A stretch of DNA of 37,760 bases from Bacillota bacterium (GTDB taxonomy: Bacteria > Bacillota > Clostridia > Peptostreptococcales > Anaerovoracaceae), in assembly GCA_019420525.1 (NCBI GenBank), contig JAHZHA010000012.1:1-37760 (forward strand), written 5' to 3'. Positions 8,252-16,295 of the stretch are shown here, one piece after another (positions within the stretch are counted from its first letter, which is position 1; each line of letters begins with the position of its first letter). Under the pieces are notes generated by a model. That model was not told the DNA's origin. It did not search any database and saw nothing but the letters and a program-made list of their open reading frames with translations. Made by a program: the position numbers and the translations under genes.

Positions 8252-8309
8252 CTCTTTTCCTTTCGTGCCGCACGCTGCCGTCCCCCTTCGGCAGGCGGCC
8301 GCTGCCGTA

Positions 8310-9155
8310 CTATTCGAGGTTCAGCTTATTTTTCAGGAAGTAGTTTGTTACAAAGAATAATATAACACATTTTGCCAGACAGAAGATCACCGTTAGCGTT
8401 ATTCCTACATTGAACGCGTATCCTGTCGCAGCTGCCGTGCTGATCAGCATGTTCATCCCTCCGTCCAGAAGAACCGTACCGGTGGCCGATGTGATAATCA
8501 CACCTATGATCTGGAATACGACACTGATGGCGATATAAGCCGCAAAGCTGCTGATAATCTTGTACCGGTTCTGCGTCTGACCGATGGCCATCGCAGCATA
8601 AAGCTGAAGGATCGACGCCACCGTGGACGCCAGAAGCATCATTATCGTCATAAAGAGAACATAAGCACCACTGACATTCATCACAGACAAGCCATACACA
8701 AACTCATTCCACGCTTTCTGCAGCATGCTGAATGTTATGTCACTGAAATCTACGGCGAGAGTAGACAAGATGAGTACGGACACGACAACTGCCAGCAGAC
8801 TGACAAAGCTCCACACCACAGCAGCCACCAGTTTTGCCGTGATATGCTGCCAGCTTTTTACGGGAAGCATATTCATCAGATAACCTTCATTCTGCAGCAG
8901 ATTTTTGTAGAACCGCAGCAGGATGATTACAAAAGTGATGACGAGAACTGCACAGATAAACATGACATATAGGAACACGGAAAGAGCACCCATGATATCC
9001 ACAAAAGGATTGACTCCTCCGAACATGTGATTATTGTAGCTCCCCAGTCCAAGAATCAGACGGCTGATACAGGCGATAACGATGAGCGCCGCGCAGAGCA
9101 GACCAATTATCCTGCCGGTAGCTTTGAATTCGTATTTTATGAGATTTCTTAACAT
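8310..9155 (-). CDS. ABC transporter permease (ABC-2 type)
   Basis: A 281-residue membrane protein with six predicted helices (about residues 18-35, 60-80, 108-130, 158-185, 205-228, 248-270) and the opening MLRNLIKYEFKATGR, common in single-gene exporter permeases of Firmicutes that pair with a soluble ATPase. Its start codon overlaps the last 7 bases of the ATPase gene, so translation is coupled. With a YtrA-type GntR repressor as first gene, the set resembles the Bacillus Ytr and related antibiotic or bacteriocin-responsive exporters, but the substrate cannot be read from the sequence. No extracytoplasmic binding protein is encoded nearby, which agrees with export. Confidence 0.85.
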   Translation of the reverse strand: MLRNLIKYEFKATGRIIGLLCAALIVIACISRLILGLGSYNNHMFGGVNPFVDIMGALSVFLYVMFICAVLVITFVIILLRFYKNLLQNEGYLMNMLPVKSWQHITAKLVAAVVWSFVSLLAVVVSVLILSTLAVDFSDITFSMLQKAWNEFVYGLSVMNVSGAYVLFMTIMMLLASTVASILQLYAAMAIGQTQNRYKIISSFAAYIAISVVFQIIGVIITSATGTVLLDGGMNMLISTAAATGYAFNVGITLTVIFCLAKCVILFFVTNYFLKNKLNLE

Positions 9156-9853
9156 CTAAATACCTCCCTGAAATATTCATCCACCGATTTGCCTTCTTTT
9201 TCACGGATATCATCCACCGATCTGCACATGGTGATCTGTCCGTCCTGGATGAAAATCACATCGTCGAGCACCTGTTCCACATCTGCGATCAGATGCGTTG
9301 AGATGATGACAGAGGCTTCTTCACTATAATTGCTGATAATTGTCCTGAGTATATAATCTCTGGCCGCCGGGTCCACGCCGCCGATCGGTTCATCCAACAA
9401 GTACAGCTGTGCCTCTCTACTCATAGCAAGAATCAGCTGAACCTTTTCCTTCGTGCCTTTCGACAGAGTCTTCAGGCGCAATTTGGGATCTATGCCCAGC
9501 ATCCGCAGCATGTCTTCTGCTTTGCTGCGGTTGAAATCTTCAAAGAAATCACAGAAAAACTTCAGAAGATTTTCGACGGTCATATAGCCCGGAAGATATT
9601 CTGTGGCCGGAAGAAAAGAAACGATTTTTTTCGTCTCAGGTCCCGGATGGTGTCCCCCGATGATTATTTCGCCTTCCGACGGAACGAGAAGTCCGTTTGC
9701 CAGTTTCATAAACGTCGTTTTGCCGCTCCCGTTAGGCCCCAGAAGACCGACGATCCTGCCTCTGGGAATGTCCATATTGACACCGGACAGAGCGGAATAA
9801 TAGCCGAAATTTTTACTGAGATTCCGGCAGGAAAGAATGCTGTCATTCATCAT
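9149..9853 (-). CDS. ABC transporter ATP-binding protein
   Basis: A 234-residue nucleotide-binding subunit. Walker A is at residues 39-47 (GPNGSGKTT), the signature region reads LSKGTKEKVQL (the canonical LSGGQ is altered to LSKGT, as in many small exporters), Walker B is LYLLDEP and the switch histidine lies in IISTH. I start at 9853, where AGAGGAG lies about 8 bases upstream; an ATG at 9904 has no such site and would add 17 residues without homology. It follows the regulator gene by 57 bases and overlaps the permease gene by 7. Confidence 0.92.
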   Translation of the reverse strand: MMNDSILSCRNLSKNFGYYSALSGVNMDIPRGRIVGLLGPNGSGKTTFMKLANGLLVPSEGEIIIGGHHPGPETKKIVSFLPATEYLPGYMTVENLLKFFCDFFEDFNRSKAEDMLRMLGIDPKLRLKTLSKGTKEKVQLILAMSREAQLYLLDEPIGGVDPAARDYILRTIISNYSEEASVIISTHLIADVEQVLDDVIFIQDGQITMCRSVDDIREKEGKSVDEYFREVFRC

Positions 9854-9910
9854 AAATTTTTCTCCTCTAACCAAGTAACCTTTTTCAGAACTTGCTGATG
9901 ACAACGGCCA

Positions 9911-10303
9911 TCAGCCTCTCTCCTCCCGAGAAACGATACCGCCGGCGTCTTCCACGCGACGGATCAGTTCAATCACCTCGTCGCGCCCGATTCCCAGGCT
10001 TTCCATCTGCCCCAGGAATTCTTCGACCCGCTGCGCTGCCAGTCTGCTGCGCTCCGAAATGATCTTCTGATCGTCTTCCGTGATAAAACGTCCGCTGGTA
10101 CGCACGGTATAGATCAGTCCCGATCTCTCTAATTCTGTAAGTGCTTTCTGCATCGTATTAGGATTTACAGAAGCTTCCCCCGCCAATTCACGCACAGATG
10201 GCAGACGACTGCCCGGTTCATATCTTCCGGTGATAATCCGCAAACGTATCACATCGACGATCTGCGCGTAAATGGGTTTCTGTTTGTCAAATTTCCACTC
10301 CAT
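9911..10303 (-). CDS. GntR-family regulator, YtrA subfamily
   Basis: A 130-residue repressor: winged helix at residues 8-75 (PIYAQIVDVIRLRIITGRYE, then the recognition block SVRELAGEASVNPNTMQKAL) and a short helical C-terminal part (about 85-125) in place of a large effector domain. That small tail and the coupling to ABC genes define the YtrA subfamily. The ribosome site is AGGGGGT. The gene is first in its operon, directly behind a promoter overlapped by a perfect inverted repeat, so autorepression of the whole transporter operon is the simplest reading. The inducing signal is unknown; for related regulators it is a wall-active antibiotic or similar stress. Confidence 0.9.
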   Translation of the reverse strand: MEWKFDKQKPIYAQIVDVIRLRIITGRYEPGSRLPSVRELAGEASVNPNTMQKALTELERSGLIYTVRTSGRFITEDDQKIISERSRLAAQRVEEFLGQMESLGIGRDEVIELIRRVEDAGGIVSREERG

Positions 10304-10371
10304 TTTACCCCCTGTTCTCTTCCGTGAAAGCAGATGGCTTCTCGCCAGCGACGGAACAAAATCTGTATCAC

Positions 10372-10407
10372 TGTATTATTGTACTGCGTTTCTAATACAA
10401 TAATACA
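10372..10407. promoter_or_regulatory. Probable operator of the GntR regulator
   Basis: Perfect inverted repeat with 12-base arms, TGTATTATTGTA (10372-10383) and TACAATAATACA (10396-10407), separated by 12 bases. One arm covers the -10 box of the operon promoter and the other lies over or just past the start of transcription. Position and symmetry fit a dimeric GntR repressor. Confidence 0.7.
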
Positions 10408-10428
10408 TATAGGTCCCCCATTTGTCAA
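10400..10428 (-). promoter_or_regulatory. Promoter of the gntR-ABC operon
   Basis: On the minus strand TTGACA (10423-10428), a 17-base spacer and TATTAT (10400-10405): a full -35 match and five of six at -10. Start of transcription is expected near 10393, inside the inverted repeat. Confidence 0.8.
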
Positions 10429-10433
10429 CCGAA

Positions 10434-10516
10434 AATAAAAAAAGCCCGCACAAAATGCAGGCGAAAGAAAAAACAGCGGGAAAGCTGCCGGTCTGTCGGC
10501 AGCCTTCCACACCGCT
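10434..10516 (-). terminator. Tandem terminators after the glycosidase gene
   Basis: Two hairpins in series on the minus strand. The first (10475-10516) pairs AGCGG plus an 11-base stem around loop GTCTGT, with a small bulge, and is followed by TTTTTT. The second (10444-10462) is GCCTGC with GCGGGC, followed by seven T. They close the long minus-strand run that begins at the nitrilase gene and shield the gntR promoter. Confidence 0.85.
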
Positions 10517-10525
10517 CTCACAATA

Positions 10526-12427
10526 TTATTTTAAAATCTTTTCACAAAAATTCTGGAGAATCTGCGCTGCTTCTGCACGGGAAGCCGTCCCTTTCGGATC
10601 AAGAGTTCCGTCATCGCGGCCGCTGATCAGACCGCTGTCCACCGCCCATTTAACGGAGGCCTGCGCGTAAGGACTCACTTCGCTTCCATCCGTAAAGACA
10701 GCTGCTAGATCGATCGACGATCCGCCGGCAGCCGTATCCATACCGGCGTCTTCCGCATAGCGGCAGAAGATCGCGGCCATCTGTTCTCTCGTGATATAGT
10801 CCTCAGGGCCGAAATGAGTGGCATCGTATCCCGTCACGATACCGTGTTCCGCCGCCCAGGCTACAGCTTCATCATACCAAGAGCCGGATTCCACATCGGC
10901 GAATGAAGCCGCTGTGCCGGCGGAAGGCGTACCTGCCAGGCGGTGGAGAATCGTAACCGTCATAGCGCGGCTCAGTTTCTGCCCCGGTGAAAACAGGTCT
11001 TCCGAAGTTCCCTTCATCAATCCTTCGGAAGTGACATAGGAAACAGCATTATAATACCAGCTGTCCGCGGAAACATCCGAAAATTCATTTTCTCCCTGCT
11101 GTCCTTCCTCCGGATCGCCGGCCGGATTATCATCCGGATTTTCGCCCGGCTCTTCTGACGGATCCTCCGACGGCTCCTCACCGTAATAATCCCTCAGAAA
11201 AGAGGAAATCTGAGCATCGCTCTCAATGAGACGATAGCGGAAGTGTATTTCCCCGCTGATGCCGCTGATGCTGCGATTGAGATTCATCTGGCGTTCCAGT
11301 TCCGCCGTGCCGTACCATGCGCTGGACGGATCGCCGGCCGCTTCCGCCGCCTTGTAATCTGCCATTCCGATGTAGAGTTTTACAACGGTTCCTTCCAGCA
11401 TATCGCTCCACCAGTTTGCCAGGATCTGATAATCCGCGATGCTGTAACCGATATTCCAGTAAATCTGCGGTGCGAGATAATCTACGATGCCGGCTTCGGC
11501 CCAGTAAACGCTGTCGGCGTAATATCTGCTGTAAGATTCTGTTCCGGCGGTGTCGCTGCCTTCCGGCAGAGTGGATTTATTCGCCCAGATACCGGAAGGG
11601 CTTACCCCGAAAGAGAGGTCGCTGTCGGCTGCGTGGAGTTCTTCGTCCAGCATCCGTATCAGCTGATTTACATTGTCTCTCCGAAAATCACCGATATCGC
11701 TGAAGCCGCTTCCGTATTTTTCGTACGATGCCTGATCCGCAAAATCCTGTCCCGGATAGAAGTAATCGTCCAAATGTATTCCGTCCACATCATAATTATT
11801 TACAATCTCCAGAGCACCGTCCGTGACCAAGCGCCTCACTTCCGGCAGAGCAGGATCGAAGTAGTAATTGCCGTCATATTTTATCAGCCATTCCGGGTGC
11901 TGTCTGGCAGGATTGTCGGCAGACAGCGCCTGGTATTCCGATTCACCGCTCCTCGTCACGCGGTACGGATTGATCCAGGCGTGGAGTTCCATTCCTCTCT
12001 CGTGAGCCGCTTCCACCCAGTATTTCAGAGGATCGAAGCCGTTTTCCGGTGCCAGTCCCTGTGTACCGGAAAGATACCGGCTCCAGGGATAGTAATCCGA
12101 TTCATAAAAAGCGTCGGCTGATGGACGCACCTGCAGAAAAACTGCATTCATGCCCATGGCTTTAGAACTGTCGAGGATTTCGTCCGCCTGCCGGCGCAGT
12201 TCCTCATCGTCCACCGTCGCAGATTCCGGGTAATCCAGAGAGTAAACAGTGGATACCCAGATCCCCCGCATCTCATCCTGCGCGCTTCTTTCTCCCGCAT
12301 ACACGGCTGTGAGAAGCGAACCGAGAATCGTATAACCGAGAAAGACGACGAGAACGACGACCGCAGTGATCGTGATCATACGCTTTCTCTTCTGCTGATA
12401 AGTTGTTTTTTTCTGTTTTTCGGTCAT
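10526..12427 (-). CDS. Surface GHL10-family glycoside hydrolase with three S-layer homology repeats
   Basis: A 633-residue exported protein. Order of parts: basic cytoplasmic N-terminus, a hydrophobic signal or anchor segment (about 18-42), a TIM-barrel GHL10/DUF187 domain (about 55-400; MRGIWVSTVYSLDYP, LHAWINPYR, GIHLDDYFYP, LSFGVSPSGIWAN), an acidic P/E/D-rich linker (about 405-440) and three SLH repeats (about 445-630). GHL10 enzymes such as Bacillus YngK resemble family 10 glycosidases and probably cut wall or exopolysaccharide; the acidic residues in GIHLDDY are candidates for catalysis. SLH repeats bind pyruvylated wall polymers, so the protein is fixed to the wall surface. It is the last gene of its run, 101 bases after the CpsB-type gene, with ribosome site AAAGGGAAGGG. 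Confidence 0.88.
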   Translation of the reverse strand: MTEKQKKTTYQQKRKRMITITAVVVLVVFLGYTILGSLLTAVYAGERSAQDEMRGIWVSTVYSLDYPESATVDDEELRRQADEILDSSKAMGMNAVFLQVRPSADAFYESDYYPWSRYLSGTQGLAPENGFDPLKYWVEAAHERGMELHAWINPYRVTRSGESEYQALSADNPARQHPEWLIKYDGNYYFDPALPEVRRLVTDGALEIVNNYDVDGIHLDDYFYPGQDFADQASYEKYGSGFSDIGDFRRDNVNQLIRMLDEELHAADSDLSFGVSPSGIWANKSTLPEGSDTAGTESYSRYYADSVYWAEAGIVDYLAPQIYWNIGYSIADYQILANWWSDMLEGTVVKLYIGMADYKAAEAAGDPSSAWYGTAELERQMNLNRSISGISGEIHFRYRLIESDAQISSFLRDYYGEEPSEDPSEEPGENPDDNPAGDPEEGQQGENEFSDVSADSWYYNAVSYVTSEGLMKGTSEDLFSPGQKLSRAMTVTILHRLAGTPSAGTAASFADVESGSWYDEAVAWAAEHGIVTGYDATHFGPEDYITREQMAAIFCRYAEDAGMDTAAGGSSIDLAAVFTDGSEVSPYAQASVKWAVDSGLISGRDDGTLDPKGTASRAEAAQILQNFCEKILK

Positions 12428-12528
12428 AATCCCTTCCCTTTCAAATGATCGTTCTATAAATTAAAGCTTTTTATATTTCGCAGCCATCCCCACCTGTCCC
12501 GGGTATTTTCCCGAAAGCGGACGCTGCG

Positions 12529-13254
12529 CTACATTTCTTCATAAACCGCGTCTTTCAGAATTTCTCTGGCATTGGCATCAGTAAAATCGAATGCCTCCTG
12601 TCCGCAGACGCGGATGAGTTCCTTTTTAGCGCTTCCCAAATCAGGCGGTCTCCATTCGCAGCTGTGACAATCGGAACCAAGCAGATGAATCTTCTTTTCT
12701 TTGAACAGCGGCTCATAATAAGGAATATTCTTCGGGCTGTTGAGATAGATCGCGTTCATCTGTATTTTTACCGGCATTTCATAGTAATGCTCGATATATT
12801 CCATTTTTGTAAAGGTATGGAAATATCTGTCGATATGGGGCAGAATCGGCACCAGGCCGGAATTCAGCGCGATATCGTCAATCGTCTTTACCACGGACTC
12901 GGACCACGGAATAAAAGGCATCTCCGTCAAAATGTGATTCGTTCCATTGATGCAGAGTTCCGGAAGATAATCCCAGGTGTTCATTCCGGGAATATACTCG
13001 ACTTCGGCACCCAGCACTACCTTCGGAATCATTTTTCTGTCTTCGTCAGTGAGAGCTTCTCGGATTTCGTCAAGGCGTTCTCTGCGCTCTTTGAGAAATG
13101 TTCCGATCTTATGTTCACCCAGCCGAAAATGTGAAGTAAAAACCATCGTATCCACGCCCTGGCTATAACTCATCTTCATCATGGTGATGGATTCCTCCAC
13201 ATTATGGGATCCGTCATCGATATTATGCAATACGTGGGAATGAAAATCGACCAT
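12529..13254 (-). CDS. CpsB/YwqE-type PHP phosphatase
   Basis: A 241-residue enzyme of the polymerase-and-histidinol-phosphatase (PHP) fold. Metal ligands are seen in the opening FHSHVLHNIDDG motif (residues 4-15), in TSHF (about 40), in the E of GAEVEYI, in LPHIDRY and in the late LGSDCHS. This set is that of manganese-dependent protein-tyrosine phosphatases which dephosphorylate the BY-kinase of capsule synthesis. No tyrosine kinase, flippase or glycosyltransferase genes are adjacent; instead it lies between thiN and a surface glycosidase, so a link to wall or exopolysaccharide control is only suggested. Start is set by AAAGGAGG nine bases upstream. Confidence 0.87.
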   Translation of the reverse strand: MVDFHSHVLHNIDDGSHNVEESITMMKMSYSQGVDTMVFTSHFRLGEHKIGTFLKERRERLDEIREALTDEDRKMIPKVVLGAEVEYIPGMNTWDYLPELCINGTNHILTEMPFIPWSESVVKTIDDIALNSGLVPILPHIDRYFHTFTKMEYIEHYYEMPVKIQMNAIYLNSPKNIPYYEPLFKEKKIHLLGSDCHSCEWRPPDLGSAKKELIRVCGQEAFDFTDANAREILKDAVYEEM

Positions 13255-13280
13255 AGGAAAACCTCCTTTTCAAGTAAATG

Positions 13281-13904
13281 TCAGTCGAGATCGGACAAAA
13301 CGATGAGAAGCGTCCCCTGGGCTGCTGTCACCACAGCGGAATTTTCCTCGAATTCATTGCTGACGCCGATGGGAAAAGTATTCGTCAGAACAGCATTCTG
13401 AAGAGGGTACTTCAGGCCTCTCAGCGTAACACCACATACTTCACTGTCAGCGGCAAAGACAGAAATCCATTTCCAGTATCCTCTCTTTACCAGAATAGAG
13501 TCATTGTGAATGGCGAAAATCTGATGATGTTCATCGATCAGATGACAGATGGCTCCATGCTCTGCTGCAAAAGCAGTCAGCGAAATATTGGCCAGCGTAT
13601 GATCCATTCTTCCTCCCAGGCCGCCGATAATCATGATTTCATCATATCCACGGTGCAAAGCTTCTTTCAACGCCAGAAGTGTATCGGTATCGTCTTTCTC
13701 CGGCACTGCGCGCATCACTTCCATAGAAGGATTAAGGTTTCCGTTAAATGAATCAAAATCGCTTACGAGAAGATCCGGTACGATTCCCGCCTTCATCGCA
13801 TGAATATATCCGCCGTCACAGGCGATGATAAAATCTGCTTTTTTGAAATTAGAAGGAAAGAAGCAATCCGGTGCTCCCGCAATTATCAGACATCTATTTG
13901 TCAT
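13281..13904 (-). CDS. thiN: Thiamine pyrophosphokinase
   Basis: A 207-residue enzyme that transfers pyrophosphate from ATP to thiamine, giving the cofactor thiamine diphosphate in the cytoplasm. Motifs include the ACDGG turn (29-32), DFDS at 49-52, the EKDDTDT nucleotide/metal loop near 75 and GGLGGRMDH near 95, with a C-terminal beta-rich domain. Length fits the bacterial ThiN family. It starts 3 bases after the stop of the HD-domain gene, with the ribosome site inside that gene's end, so the two are translationally linked. In many Firmicutes thiN closes the rpe-rsgA cluster; that context is absent here. No thiamine riboswitch is visible upstream. Confidence 0.92.
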   Translation of the reverse strand: MTNRCLIIAGAPDCFFPSNFKKADFIIACDGGYIHAMKAGIVPDLLVSDFDSFNGNLNPSMEVMRAVPEKDDTDTLLALKEALHRGYDEIMIIGGLGGRMDHTLANISLTAFAAEHGAICHLIDEHHQIFAIHNDSILVKRGYWKWISVFAADSEVCGVTLRGLKYPLQNAVLTNTFPIGVSNEFEENSAVVTAAQGTLLIVLSDLD

Positions 13905-13907
13905 CTC

Positions 13908-14897
13908 TTACTCACTCTCTTTCGCGGCGCGGATCAGCGCCGCCTTTTCGTTTTTAATTTTTCTTTCCGCCGCATCCATCAGAAGTCTCTCTCTCACATA
14001 CCAGAGTGAGAACTCATCTGTAAAACCTGCCTGTTTCAATTCCTCCTCCCCCACAGCGAGATCTTCCGGCGCAAAGTATCGTTCTTCTGCCACAATGGCA
14101 TCGGCATAAGCCCGGTATTCGTCATTTTTTTGTTCTGCTTCTGTCAGGTATTTTTCATATTTCCCGGCAGCATCCGCATGTCTCACCGCAAGCAGTTCTT
14201 CAAAGCCTTCTCTGCCGAAAACCGCCAGTATCCGCAGAATATCCTCCGGCAGTCTCTTGAATTTTACATCGTGATACCTTACGAGACGGACAATTTTCTT
14301 TACCATATCTGTCGGATATTCCATGCGCCGGAGAATGCGGTATGCCATCTCCGCACCTTTCTGAGGATGTCCAACGAAACGACCTCGTCCATTGTCGTCC
14401 AGAATGAATACCACCGGCTTTGCGATATCGTGAAGCAGCATGGTCATCCTCAGTGTGAAAACCGGAGGAACATCCGCCAACCCGGCCAATGTATGGTGCC
14501 AGACGTCCCTGTTGTGGTACGGACTGCGCTGATCGAGATCAAACATGAATGCAAGTTCCGGTATGATGCAGGCAAAAACGTCCCTATATTCATCCAGAAC
14601 AGCGGCGGCATACTTTCCGCAGAGCAGCGGCGCCAGTTCGCTTCTGATCTTTTCCGGAGGAATAAATCTCAACTTTCGGTACCGGTACTGCACAGCCGCC
14701 TTAACACTGTCATCTGGGAGTTCCCCTGACTGTGCAGCGTCTTTCAGCACGGAAAGAATCCGTACAGGATCTTCCTGAAAAAAGAAATGCGGCTCTTTGT
14801 CACAGCACAGAATCCGGTCCTCCGCCATTTGAAAACCATCCTGCTCCGGTATTTTCTGATTTATTCTGCCCGCATCTTTGTTTTTCTTTTCCGACAT
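13908..14897 (-). CDS. HD-domain protein derived from a CCA-adding enzyme, lacking the nucleotidyltransferase head
   Basis: A 329-residue protein. From about residue 27 (RILCCDKEPHFFFQEDPVRI) it aligns by eye with the region that follows the catalytic head of class II CCA-adding enzymes: the RNA-binding neck (about 45-110, SPERIR-like FIPPEKIRSEL and LLCGKYAAAVLDEY) and then an HD phosphohydrolase domain (about 125-235: WHHTLAG, MLLHDIAKP, GHPQKGAEMA, VRYHD) with all metal ligands kept. The head domain with its GGxxRD and DxD residues is absent. The start has a clear GAGGTGA ribosome site, and upstream DNA is filled by the methyltransferase gene, so this is not a sequencing cut. It cannot add CCA by itself; phosphatase or phosphodiesterase activity on tRNA ends or nucleotides is possible. 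Confidence 0.8.
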   Translation of the reverse strand: MSEKKNKDAGRINQKIPEQDGFQMAEDRILCCDKEPHFFFQEDPVRILSVLKDAAQSGELPDDSVKAAVQYRYRKLRFIPPEKIRSELAPLLCGKYAAAVLDEYRDVFACIIPELAFMFDLDQRSPYHNRDVWHHTLAGLADVPPVFTLRMTMLLHDIAKPVVFILDDNGRGRFVGHPQKGAEMAYRILRRMEYPTDMVKKIVRLVRYHDVKFKRLPEDILRILAVFGREGFEELLAVRHADAAGKYEKYLTEAEQKNDEYRAYADAIVAEERYFAPEDLAVGEEELKQAGFTDEFSLWYVRERLLMDAAERKIKNEKAALIRAAKESE

Positions 14898-14933
14898 GAA
14901 TTCACCTCGCGCTGACTATACATTTCTATTTTA

Positions 14934-16295
14934 TCACTCGATCGGTTGACTGAAAACGATATTTCCGAAGATATCCACCGCAAAGATGAGAAATTCACCT
15001 CCAGATTCGTGTTTTTCCTTCGGAAATATCCTAGTTTCTGCCCACCCCCCCTTTTTCCGGAACACGACATCTGAAAACCGGAATATTCCGTTTTTCATAA
15101 TTCCTGTACCCCAGTAGTCGATAAGAGACAGAGAATCGTCCTTTACGATGCTCTGCAGCAGCATTTTCTGTCTTTCATCCCGGAAGCGGAGGGGAAGATT
15201 TTTGAGCTCTGCCTCATAATGCAGCAGTTCCAGTTCTTCCCCCCTGCGCACTACCGTGAGTCTTTGCGTGTGTGAACTGCCAGGAGAGAGGCAGCATCGA
15301 CATCCCGCCTTCAGAGGACGTTTCAGCCCGTTGGCTACGGCAAGACTGCTGATGTCCGTACAGATAAAGCGTCTTCCCTTTTTGGCCGCCACCGCCGCCA
15401 GTGTTCCCGATCCACAGAAAAAGTCAGCGGTAAGATCGCCTTCGTCTGTCACCGCATCGATAATACGGCTCAGCAAAGCTTCCGGCTTCTGTGTGGCATA
15501 ATTCAGGCGTTCTCCGGAACTCCGGCCCACCATATCGATCTGCCACACGTCTTTCTGATTCACCATCGTATACCATCCGATTTCATCCCGGAATTCCTCG
15601 ACACCTTTAAAGCGATACGGCTTCAGACCTCTGTTGTATGATTTTTCTTTCTGAAGATAAAATTTATACCGTTCTGACTTTCCGTAGAACAGAATCGTAT
15701 CGTGTTTGCGCGAATAATGACGTCTGGCAGCCCCTCCGGATTTATAAGTCCAAATGATTTCATTTACAAAATTTTTCTCGCCGAAAATCTCATCCATAAT
15801 CAGTTTTACCGCGTGGACGGCATGCCAGTCCAGATGTACGAAAATACTGCCCGTGGATTTCAGAGTCTCTTTCATCAGCATCAACCGCAGTGCCAGCATC
15901 TCAAGATATGATCCCATATCGTGCCGCCAGATATCACTGTAGGCTGAAAGCTTTCCAGTAACTTTTTCATCGTATATCGGCGATTCGATTTCTATTCGTG
16001 TCCCCTGCTCCGTCTGAGAAAAAAAAGGAGGATCGATGTAAATCAGATCAATCGCGGATTTCAGTCCACCACGAACGATTTTTTGTGCTAGAAATTCCGC
16101 ATTGTCACAGATTGCAAAATATCCCTGGCACCTGTCCTTTTCTTCCCGCTTCGGTGGAAAATCCGGGTCTTTATCGAAAAATGTGTTCTCCTGCTGCGCA
16201 CAGTGCAATGCTGCTTTCTCCGCTTTCTGCAGAAGGTTTTCACATTTTTTCTCAGCCCGTTCCAGAATCTCGGGAAGTTCAAAAAGTATGCTCAT
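14934..16295 (-). CDS. Solitary site-specific DNA methyltransferase (N6-adenine/N4-cytosine class, beta-type order)
   Basis: A 453-residue methyltransferase. The catalytic motif IV, IYIDPPFF, lies near residue 86 and the S-adenosylmethionine motif I, DFFCGSGT, near 290; IV before I is the beta-class order seen in type III Mod and related enzymes. The context NYATQKPEALLSRII before motif I is also typical. The C-terminal 130 residues, perhaps for target recognition, are not familiar. There is no restriction gene, specificity subunit or mobility gene nearby. The start codon overlaps the ygiQ stop by four bases (ATGA), so the gene is integrated into a housekeeping run. A regulatory or mismatch-type role, as for other orphan methylases of spore formers, is an inference; the target sequence is unknown. 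Confidence 0.85.
   Translation of the reverse strand: MSILFELPEILERAEKKCENLLQKAEKAALHCAQQENTFFDKDPDFPPKREEKDRCQGYFAICDNAEFLAQKIVRGGLKSAIDLIYIDPPFFSQTEQGTRIEIESPIYDEKVTGKLSAYSDIWRHDMGSYLEMLALRLMLMKETLKSTGSIFVHLDWHAVHAVKLIMDEIFGEKNFVNEIIWTYKSGGAARRHYSRKHDTILFYGKSERYKFYLQKEKSYNRGLKPYRFKGVEEFRDEIGWYTMVNQKDVWQIDMVGRSSGERLNYATQKPEALLSRIIDAVTDEGDLTADFFCGSGTLAAVAAKKGRRFICTDISSLAVANGLKRPLKAGCRCCLSPGSSHTQRLTVVRRGEELELLHYEAELKNLPLRFRDERQKMLLQSIVKDDSLSLIDYWGTGIMKNGIFRFSDVVFRKKGGWAETRIFPKEKHESGGEFLIFAVDIFGNIVFSQPIE

Noticed and set aside
13281..13904. Thiamine riboswitch expected near thiN
   Set aside because: The gene starts 3 bases after the HD gene and no thi-box-like structure is visible upstream.
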